The notes below the pieces were generated by a model. The model searched no databases. It was not told the DNA's origin and saw nothing but the letters and a program-made list of their open reading frames with translations. A DNA stretch of 64,000 bases from Candidatus Thiodiazotropha sp. (ex Monitilora ramsayi) (GTDB lineage: Bacteria; Pseudomonadota; Gammaproteobacteria; Chromatiales; Chromatiaceae), in contig JAHXIO010000004.1 in assembly GCA_025655595.1 (NCBI GenBank), forward strand, positions 20,932 through 84,931, written 5' to 3'. Below, piece after piece: positions 8,012-15,104 of the stretch; within the stretch, counting starts at the first letter, position 1; each line of letters opens with the position of its first letter. A program made the translations under genes and the position numbers.

Positions 8012-9796
8012 TTAATGGTCGGTAGCAGCGCCGGCACCCTTGGGTACGCGGATGTCTTCCACCAGGTGTTGGATATGATCCGGCGGCGGTGCGGTCATCT
8101 TGGAGACCGTGATGGCCACAGCGAAGTTGACCAGTGCACCGACGGCACCGAAGGCGTTCGGCGAGATGCCCATGAACCAGTTCGCACCCATGTCACCCAG
8201 GAAGGATGTACCGGGGATGAACATGATGCCTTTGTGCTGGAACACGTAGAGCATGGTTACACCAATACCCGATGACATACCCCAGATGGCACCTGCGCGG
8301 TTCACCTTCTTGTTGAAGATACCCATCATCAACACGGGGAAGATGGAAGACGCAGCCAGACCGAAGGCAATAGCTACGGTGCCGGCAGCGAAATCCGGTG
8401 GATGCAGTCCGAAGTAGCCCGCGACACCGATGGCGCCTGCCATGGCGATACGTCCAGCCATCAGCTCGTTCTTCTCCGAGATATCGGGCATGAACACACC
8501 CTTCAGGAGGTCATGAGAGATGGAGGAAGAGATGGCCAGCAAGAGTCCCGCAGCGGTGGAGAGCGCAGCAGCCAGACCACCGGCGACCACCAGGGCGATA
8601 ACCCAGTTGGGCAGATTGGCGATTTCCGGATTGGCCAAGACCATGATGTCACGGTCAACCTTGGTCATCTCGTTGCCTTTCCAGCCCCAGGCCTCAGCCT
8701 TGGCAGCGAATTCGGCATTCTTCTCGTTGTAGTACTGAATGCGACCGTCGCCGTTCTTGTCTTCATACTTCAGCAGACCAGTCTGTTCCCAGTTCTTGAA
8801 CCACTGGGGACGATCGGCGTAGGCCAGATTGCCTTCGACGGTACCGACGTCACCCACCTGAATGGTGTTCATCAGGTTCAGACGAGCCATGGAGCCCACT
8901 GCAGGAGCGGTGGTGTAGAGGATCGCGATGAAGACCAGTGCCCAGCCGGCGGAGGAGCGAGCGTCCTTAACCTTGGGTACGGTGAAGAAACGGATGATGA
9001 CGTGGGGCAGGCCCGCGGTACCGATCATCAGGGAGAGGGTGTAGACAAACATATTCAGTTTGCTGCCCATCACCTGCGTCGAGTACTCCTTGAAGCCCAG
9101 GTCGGTCACCACCTGATCGAGCCGATCCATCATGAAGGTGCCGGAGCCATCCGCCATGGTGCTGCCAAGACCCAGCTGTGGCACAGGATTGCCGGTCAGG
9201 TTCATGGAGATGAAGATGGCAGGTACGGTGTAGGCGAAGATCAGTACGCAGTACTGAGCGATCTGGGTGTAGGTGATACCCTTCATGCCGCCCATAACCG
9301 CATAGATGAATACGATGCCCATGCCGATGAAAAGGCCTGTATCGTAATCGATTTGCAGGAAGCGGGAGAAGGCCACGCCGATACCTTTCATCTGTCCGAT
9401 TACGTAGGTCACGGAGGCCAGAATCAGACAGATAACTGCCACGATTCGAGCGGTACGCGAATAGTAACGGTCACCGATGAACTCAGGCACGGTGAACTTA
9501 CCGAACTTACGCAGATAGGGTGCCAGCAGCAGCGCCAGGAGCACGTAACCACCGGTCCAGCCCATCAGGAAGACGGAAGCGCCGTAGCCGTTGAAGGCGA
9601 TCAAACCGGCCATTGAGATAAAGGAAGCCGCGGACATCCAGTCAGCCGCGGTAGCCATACCGTTGGCGATCGGGTGTACGCCGCGACCGGCGGCGTAGAA
9701 TTCACCGGTTGTTCCGGCACGTGCCCAGAAGGCAATACCGATATAGAGGGCAAAGGTAAAGCCCACTACGATATATGTCAGAGTTTGCAGATCCAT
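8012..9796 (-). CDS. Sodium:solute symporter (VC_2705-type, acetate/short carboxylate permease-like)
   Basis: A 594-residue inner-membrane SSS-family transporter with about 13 hydrophobic segments; the N-terminal half contains ARAGTTGEFYAAGRGVHPIANGMATAADWMSAASFI, the typical SSS substrate/Na+ region. An inserted hydrophilic loop near residues 310-390 (with the Asp-rich, EF-hand-like stretch KNGDGRIQYYN) is typical of the subfamily that pairs with a DUF4212 small subunit. That subunit gene lies 16 bases upstream. GGGGGA precedes the ATG. The neighbouring acs gene points to acetate or propionate as substrate; this is inference. The gene ends in a strong terminator. Confidence 0.92.
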   Translation of the reverse strand: MDLQTLTYIVVGFTFALYIGIAFWARAGTTGEFYAAGRGVHPIANGMATAADWMSAASFISMAGLIAFNGYGASVFLMGWTGGYVLLALLLAPYLRKFGKFTVPEFIGDRYYSRTARIVAVICLILASVTYVIGQMKGIGVAFSRFLQIDYDTGLFIGMGIVFIYAVMGGMKGITYTQIAQYCVLIFAYTVPAIFISMNLTGNPVPQLGLGSTMADGSGTFMMDRLDQVVTDLGFKEYSTQVMGSKLNMFVYTLSLMIGTAGLPHVIIRFFTVPKVKDARSSAGWALVFIAILYTTAPAVGSMARLNLMNTIQVGDVGTVEGNLAYADRPQWFKNWEQTGLLKYEDKNGDGRIQYYNEKNAEFAAKAEAWGWKGNEMTKVDRDIMVLANPEIANLPNWVIALVVAGGLAAALSTAAGLLLAISSSISHDLLKGVFMPDISEKNELMAGRIAMAGAIGVAGYFGLHPPDFAAGTVAIAFGLAASSIFPVLMMGIFNKKVNRAGAIWGMSSGIGVTMLYVFQHKGIMFIPGTSFLGDMGANWFMGISPNAFGAVGALVNFAVAITVSKMTAPPPDHIQHLVEDIRVPKGAGAATDH

Positions 9797-9812
9797 GAGT
9801 CAGTATCCCCCA

Positions 9813-10067
9813 TTAATCCTCATGGACGTCAAATTCGACATCCAGAGCGTTCATGCGTTTTGCGTAGACGTAGATCAGCACCAGGAAGGTATAGATTGAG
9901 CCGTTCTGGGCGAACCAGAACCCAAGACCCAGACCACCAATCTTAATGGTGTTCAGAGGCTCTACCAGGATGATGCCGAAAAGAAACGAGCAGATAAACC
10001 AAATCACCAGCAAGATGCTTACCAGGCGAATATTGGCTTTCCAGTACTGTTCAGCAGTTTTGTTCAT
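9813..10067 (-). CDS. DUF4212 small subunit of the sodium/substrate symporter
   Basis: An 84-residue protein with two predicted membrane helices (about residues 14-36 and 49-68) that matches the DUF4212 pattern (QYWKANIRLVSILLVIWF ... GLGFWFAQNGSIYTFLVLIYVYAKRMNALD). It is encoded immediately upstream of the SSS permease with 16 bases between them and is thought to form the small subunit of that transporter. It is the first gene of the symporter operon. Confidence 0.93.
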   Translation of the reverse strand: MNKTAEQYWKANIRLVSILLVIWFICSFLFGIILVEPLNTIKIGGLGLGFWFAQNGSIYTFLVLIYVYAKRMNALDVEFDVHED

Positions 10068-10509
10068 ATCATGATCACTCCGCCGTATTGAAAAGTTGTT
10101 GATGTCTTCGAGCCTGTCACCATCGGCGACATCCTGTCGTTATTCTGATGTGAAGAAATCATTCCTTGAGAAACAGGCACGGTCTGGTGTTTCCGCACAC
10201 ACGGTTACACACATCACAATTTTGGGTCACACACTATGATAATGTCAAATAAAACAATGGGTTAGATGTTGTTTTTCTTTGTTGCGGTGCGGTATAAGTG
10301 TTTCGTAAGGTAACGTAACTGTCTATGCACTGTTACCTTCTGGATCGGGCTTCGTTTCCATTGGTAAAAATTGAAAATATTTCCTCTCACCCGTAGCAGG
10401 GCATTAAATAGCCTTCGTTGCATCCCAATTTGGCGTATTTACGTATCAATCTATGTGGTCGCATCCGATTTGACGGATGCGGGGGGTCATGAATATTCGA
10501 GGTGGTGAA
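10068..10509. promoter_or_regulatory. Divergent intergenic region, symporter operon / DUF3179 gene
   Basis: About 440 bases with no gene. It must carry the promoter for the minus-strand DUF4212/symporter operon and the one for the plus-strand DUF3179 gene. Visible are several CACAC-rich words around 10195-10235 and a 7-bp stem-loop (GCATCCG / CGGATGC, 10461-10480) about 30 bases upstream of the DUF3179 start, which could affect its translation. I found no convincing sigma-54 or CRP consensus. Confidence 0.4.
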
Positions 10510-11451
10510 ATGTCTGTGCTACGTGTGGTATCGCTTGCAACATATATGTTGTTGCAGAGTTTCGTCATCGCTCCGGCATTCGGAGCCTCAGTAAATGGTT
10601 TCAATCTTGCTGATGCCATGATACCCGTTGATGAGATTTTCCATGGCGGACCTGCAAAAGATGGGATCCCTGCCATCGACGAGCCGAGATTTGATCCTGC
10701 TGCGGATGTCGATTGGCTGAAAGATGGAGACAGAGTGATGGGTGTCAACCTTTTCGGGATCAAAAAGGCGTATCCACTTCGGATTCTCAATTGGCACGAG
10801 ATCGTCAATGATCGATTTGACACACAGCCGGTGGTAGTCTCTTTCTGCCCTCTCTGTGGTAGCGGCCTGGTGATGTCGGCTCGGTCTGGCGGTCGGGATC
10901 TGAACTTCGGTGTCTCCGGACTGCTCTATCAGAGTGATATGCTGCTCTATGACAGAGAGACAGAATCCCTCTGGTCTCAAATGATGAAGCAGGCGGTCAC
11001 CGGCGCTATGAAGGGGACAACACTGACCCTTCTCAACTCACAAAATACCACATGGAAGGATTGGCGAGAGTCCCATCCCGATACGCTTGTACTTTCGAGA
11101 GAGACGGGCTACTCAAGGAACTACTCCCGTAACCCCTACGCCGGGTATGACAAGCAGAGCGACCTGTACTTTCCGGTGTCCGGTGTGGATCCCAGATATC
11201 ATCCCAAGCAGGCCACACTGGGTATTGAGTTGAACGGAAAGTATAAAGCCTATCCCCACGTAGAGCTTGACCGGGCAGGCGGCCGGGTGTCTGAAGAGTT
11301 TGCAGGACGAAACCTGGTCGTGCGCTATGACCGTACCAGCCAATCTGCTTGGATAGAGACGCCTGATGGTGAAAGAATACCCACTATCGAGAGTTTCTGG
11401 TTTGCCTGGATGGCGTTTCACCCCGATTCTGAGGTATTTGAAGCAAACTGA
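10510..11451 (+). CDS. DUF3179 domain-containing exported protein
   Basis: A 313-residue protein of unknown biochemical function. The ATG at 10510 is preferred because GAGG lies about 7 bases upstream and the protein then begins with a signal peptide (about 25 residues, cleaved near APAFGA-S). The DUF3179 core includes VVSFCPLCGSGLVM, in which a CxxC pair is conserved, and the later GLLYQSDMLLYDRETESLWSQ. The family is common in proteobacteria and archaea, and the CxxC suggests metal or redox chemistry. It stands alone on the plus strand, 61 bases before the TerB-like gene. Confidence 0.85.
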   Translation: MSVLRVVSLATYMLLQSFVIAPAFGASVNGFNLADAMIPVDEIFHGGPAKDGIPAIDEPRFDPAADVDWLKDGDRVMGVNLFGIKKAYPLRILNWHEIVNDRFDTQPVVVSFCPLCGSGLVMSARSGGRDLNFGVSGLLYQSDMLLYDRETESLWSQMMKQAVTGAMKGTTLTLLNSQNTTWKDWRESHPDTLVLSRETGYSRNYSRNPYAGYDKQSDLYFPVSGVDPRYHPKQATLGIELNGKYKAYPHVELDRAGGRVSEEFAGRNLVVRYDRTSQSAWIETPDGERIPTIESFWFAWMAFHPDSEVFEAN

Positions 11452-11512
11452 TGCTTCTTCGAGTTGACATCCGTGGGATGACTCAATGCTGTATTCATGA
11501 AAAAATACTTGA

Positions 11513-11980
11513 ATGATCAAGTCCATACAGCGTTTCTTCGATACCTATCTGTTACCACCCGCTACCGATCAACGCGAGCCGATGCCCAGTGAGCGTATCC
11601 GGTTGGCTGTGGCGGCATTACTGCTGGAGATCGCGGAGTCGGATTTTTCGCGTTCCACCGACGAGAAGCAGGTCATTCTGGATATCGTGCGCGCCGATTT
11701 CTCTCTGTCGGCGGAACAGGCAGAGTTACTCTTCTCTCTGGCGGAGTCGGAACATGCGGAGTCCACGGACTATTTCCAGTTTACCCGTCTCATCAATCAG
11801 CACTATTCCGCAGAGGAGAAGGTGGGGCTGATCGAAGCGCTATGGCGGGTGGCTTTTGCCGACCAGGTGCTGCATCACTACGAAGAGCATGTTATCCGAC
11901 GGTTATCGGACCTGTTGCATGTCTCTCACCGGGATTTTATCGCAGCCAAACACAGAGCCATGCAGACCGACCGTCCATGA
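11513..11980 (+). CDS. TerB-family protein
   Basis: A 155-residue all-helical soluble protein with the TerB domain (about residues 24-145): RLAVAALLLEIAESDFSRSTDEKQVILDIVRADFSLSAEQAELLF ... ALWRVAFADQVLHHYEEHVIRRLSDLLHV. The two Asp/Glu-rich helical repeats (IAESD and AFADQVLHHYEE) are the metal-binding signatures of TerB. Isolated TerB proteins are widespread and are not evidence of tellurite resistance by themselves. No other ter genes are nearby. Confidence 0.85.
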   Translation: MIKSIQRFFDTYLLPPATDQREPMPSERIRLAVAALLLEIAESDFSRSTDEKQVILDIVRADFSLSAEQAELLFSLAESEHAESTDYFQFTRLINQHYSAEEKVGLIEALWRVAFADQVLHHYEEHVIRRLSDLLHVSHRDFIAAKHRAMQTDRP

Positions 11981-12177
11981 CGGTATAGAAATAGTGCGCG
12001 AGAATAGCAGCTGTACCTCATGCCATATGGGGTATAGGCCCTATTGTCATAACCGCAAGGGGCTGGCGCTAATGAATGCAGAGTGCGGTTGAGGAGTTGA
12101 TTTCCCACCAATAGCCGCTGGTCGTGATATATTCCACATATCTCATAACGATAAATGGATCGCCCGGAAGTAAGCCC

Positions 12178-13575
12178 ATGTCTGAGCAGAAAATTGATAA
12201 CAAACACGGAAAGGAGAAAAGTAAGGGACGCCTGCTGGTGGTTGACGACGATATCCGCCATGCCGAGAGTCTTGCCATGATGGTAAGCAGTTGGGGGTAT
12301 GATGTGGAGACGGCGCCGGATGGGGCAAAAGCCGCGGGTATCCTGGTGACCCGCCCAATTGACGTGGTGCTTCTCGATCTCCATATGCCTGTCGCTGATG
12401 GGCACAAAGTTATGGACTTTATACGGAAGCGGAAACTGACCACAAGGGTCATTGCCATTTCCGGTGATCCTTCCATGGACGATGCCATTAAGTCCCTGAA
12501 GAAGGGCGCAGACAATTTCATTCGCAAGCCGGTAGCGCCGGTAGACCTCTTGAAAGCCATCGACGAAAGCCTGAAGAGGCGCACCCAGGAGGCCGAAGTC
12601 GCCGATGTTAAGCGTCGTGTAGATACCAAAAACAGCCTGCACCGATTGATGTTCGATGTCGCCCCAAACCTTCTGTTTTTGCTGGATGTGAACGGACACT
12701 TCCGCATGGTGAACAACGTCTTCTCCAAGGTAACCGGGTACTCCAAGCAGGAACTGCTGGGCATGCATTGGAAATCTCTGGTGGAGAACGATGAGATCGA
12801 GCGCATTGAACATGTCTTCGAAGAGCGGAGAACCACACCGGATCAGTTCCCCGAAGTCGAGCTGAGGCTGAAGTGCAAGGAGCAGTCATCCAACGATCCC
12901 GGTCAGAAACCCCGTACTGTCCTGGTAGCGCTGCAGTCCCGGCGGCTCTACTCAGTACAGGAAGGCAAAAAGGTTTTCTTCGGAACCTATGGGGTAGCGC
13001 GGGACATCACCCATTACAACAAATTGGAAGAGCTGAATAAATATCGCGAGTTCCACGATACACTGACCGGCCTGCCGAACCGTGTGCTTTTCGATGACTA
13101 TCTGAATTTTGCCCTGACGCAGGCTAAACACAGCAACACGGGACTCTGTCTTCTCAATATCGTACTGGATGATCTCAAGCAGGTTAACGAGCGTTACGGA
13201 CACGCGGCCGGTGATACCTGTCTCAAGGCCCTTGCCACCCGCCTCAAGCGGCAGGTACGCAAAGGGGATACCCTGGCCCGCATCGACGGAAGTGAATTTC
13301 TGCTGCTGTTGCCCAATATCCGGGAAGAGAAATCGGTCGTCCATCTTGCCGAGAAGATAAGGATGGCACTCACCTATCCGGTGATTGTCGAAGGTAAGAG
13401 CATCAGTCTGCAGATTACTGTCGGTACCGCCCTGTTTCCCCGCGATGCAAAGGATACAGACGGGCTATTGCAACACGCCAAGATTGATTTCGGTGCAATG
13501 GCTCAGAGTAGAAAAAGGCAGCAGGCAACAGCGACCAGCTCAAACTGGATCAAGTTGATCAAGTCGAATCCCTGA
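12178..13575 (+). CDS. Response regulator with PAS and degenerate GGDEF domain
   Basis: A 465-residue cytoplasmic protein. Domains: receiver at about 17-135 (phospho-acceptor Asp67 in VVLLDLHMP), PAS at about 150-270, and GGDEF at about 290-450 (FHDTLTGLPNRVLFDDYL at its start). The catalytic signature is RIDGSEF instead of RLGGDEF, so the metal-binding Asp/Glu position is Ser and the first Gly is Asp; cyclase activity is therefore doubtful and the domain may instead bind GTP, c-di-GMP or a partner. The start at 12178 follows GGAAG and removes an unlikely 18-residue extension. It has no EAL domain and no adjacent kinase gene on its strand. Confidence 0.87.
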   Translation: MSEQKIDNKHGKEKSKGRLLVVDDDIRHAESLAMMVSSWGYDVETAPDGAKAAGILVTRPIDVVLLDLHMPVADGHKVMDFIRKRKLTTRVIAISGDPSMDDAIKSLKKGADNFIRKPVAPVDLLKAIDESLKRRTQEAEVADVKRRVDTKNSLHRLMFDVAPNLLFLLDVNGHFRMVNNVFSKVTGYSKQELLGMHWKSLVENDEIERIEHVFEERRTTPDQFPEVELRLKCKEQSSNDPGQKPRTVLVALQSRRLYSVQEGKKVFFGTYGVARDITHYNKLEELNKYREFHDTLTGLPNRVLFDDYLNFALTQAKHSNTGLCLLNIVLDDLKQVNERYGHAAGDTCLKALATRLKRQVRKGDTLARIDGSEFLLLLPNIREEKSVVHLAEKIRMALTYPVIVEGKSISLQITVGTALFPRDAKDTDGLLQHAKIDFGAMAQSRKRQQATATSSNWIKLIKSNP

Positions 13576-13763
13576 AAAATCATTACATGAATCGAATGGT
13601 GTTTTAACTTAAAGGGATTGTTTCACGACTTGTATTTAAGGGGGCATGGGTTTCCAGTCTGTTTCGGTGGGGTGGGGCAGGGCTCCATCATGGCCATATC
13701 GGTACTCAAAGAAAATTCTCACGTCACCCTGTTTTTACCCACTAAAGTCAGTACCGCGTGGCG

Positions 13764-15104
13764 CTAACTTTTTTTACCTTTCTTGTCTCGCGGTATGCCG
13801 AAGCGTTGCCGTCTTTCCCATAAAGCCTTGCGACTGATGCCGAGTTGCTTTGCAAGCTCAGTCTCGGTCATATGCTCTTGATTCTCCAGAACGAAATGCC
13901 GAAAGTATTCTTCCAGAGAGAGATTGTCACCAGCATGTTCGTTGCGCTGACGATGAGTGGTGATCTGGTGATCTATTGAGAGCAATTCCGGGGTGATGGT
14001 ATCACCTTCACAAAGGATCACGGCCCGTTCGATGGTATTCGCCAACTCCCTGACATTTCCAGGCCAGTGGTAACGACGAATGGCGTCCATAGCAGTACGA
14101 CTCAACTTGAGAGGAGCGCGGTTAAGTTGCCTCGATGACTTTTCCAGCAGGAAAAGAGCCAGTGCTTTGATATCGGCGCCCCGGTCCCTGAGAGGAGGGA
14201 GAGTCATTTCAACCACACGAAGTCGAAAATAGAGGTCGCTGCGGAATGTCTGTTGTTGAACCAGTTTGCGGATATCGCGGTGGGTGGCGGCAATGATGCG
14301 GATATCTGGCTGTAGCTGAGGTCTGTCACCACCGCTGTTGTACTCATCGCCCTGCAAAACACGCAACAGTCTGGCCTGTGCCGGCATGGGCAACTCACCG
14401 ACTTCGTCCATGAATAGCGTACCGCCGCTGGCTTGTGCCAGTAAGCCGCCTTTTCGGGTTTCATTCTCGCCGGTTTGGCCGAAAAGTTCCGTCTCCACCT
14501 GACTCTCCGGCACGGCAGCGCAGTTAAAGACGATGAACGGTGACTGTCTGCGATGGCTCTTCTCATGCAGAGCGCGGGCAACGAGCTCTTTGCCAGAGCC
14601 GGATTCACCGAGGATCAGCACTGTGGCATCAGTGGGTGCGACCTTGTTGATCCGGTTGAAGACATCGCACATGGCGGAGCACTCGCCCACCATGCCTTTC
14701 ACCGGATAACTCTTCTCGACCTCACTTTTCAGCACGGCTTGCTGACGTTGACTGCGGTCCTGTTTGATAGTGCGGTCTACGAGCATCAGCAGCTCTTCAT
14801 GATCAAAGGGCTTGGAGATATAGTCCACCGCACCCATCTTCATGGCATCCACTGCCGAGCGGATGCTGGCATAACTGGTCATGATGAGAACAGGAACCGG
14901 AGCGGCCCGTTTTATGATCTCTGTTCCCGGTAAACCCGGGAGGCGCACATCACTGATAATCAGGTCGAAACCGTTTGGTGTATGCTCCGTCTCCGCCTCT
15001 TCGATTGAACCGGCTTCTGCGACGACATAGTCGTGGCGTTCCAGCAATCGTTTGACGGCGCGACGGATCACAGTCTCGTCTTCAATAATTAATACGCGAT
15101 TCAT
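13764..15104 (-). CDS. CbrB-like NtrC-family response regulator lacking the GAFTGA loop
   Basis: A 446-residue regulator: receiver (1-115, Asp52 in LIISDVRLP), AAA+ domain (about 135-365; Walker A GESGSGKE, Walker B GGTLFMDEV) and a Fis-type HTH (ETELAKQLGISRKALWERRQRFG). The start at 15104 is chosen because the receiver fold begins there (MNRVLIIEDE); it overlaps the kinase stop by 23 bases, implying translational coupling. Between ELFG and RKGG, where sigma-54 activators carry GAFTGA, only QTGENET is present, so the sigma-54 contact loop is missing. The reading frame is intact and the flanks are well conserved, so this is not a frameshift. It may act on a sigma-70 promoter, as R. capsulatus NtrC does. 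Confidence 0.88.
   Translation of the reverse strand: MNRVLIIEDETVIRRAVKRLLERHDYVVAEAGSIEEAETEHTPNGFDLIISDVRLPGLPGTEIIKRAAPVPVLIMTSYASIRSAVDAMKMGAVDYISKPFDHEELLMLVDRTIKQDRSQRQQAVLKSEVEKSYPVKGMVGECSAMCDVFNRINKVAPTDATVLILGESGSGKELVARALHEKSHRRQSPFIVFNCAAVPESQVETELFGQTGENETRKGGLLAQASGGTLFMDEVGELPMPAQARLLRVLQGDEYNSGGDRPQLQPDIRIIAATHRDIRKLVQQQTFRSDLYFRLRVVEMTLPPLRDRGADIKALALFLLEKSSRQLNRAPLKLSRTAMDAIRRYHWPGNVRELANTIERAVILCEGDTITPELLSIDHQITTHRQRNEHAGDNLSLEEYFRHFVLENQEHMTETELAKQLGISRKALWERRQRFGIPRDKKGKKS

Noticed and set aside
8402..9616. 404-codon open frame opposite the symporter gene
   Set aside because: Antisense shadow: His/Asp/Gly-rich low-complexity translation caused by the complement of membrane-helix codons.
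11513..11980. Tellurite-resistance locus
   Set aside because: Only a lone TerB-domain protein; no terC, terD, terZ or similar nearby.
11926..12836. Long minus-strand frames over the REC-PAS-GGDEF gene
   Set aside because: Overlap a clear response regulator on the plus strand and show no domain.
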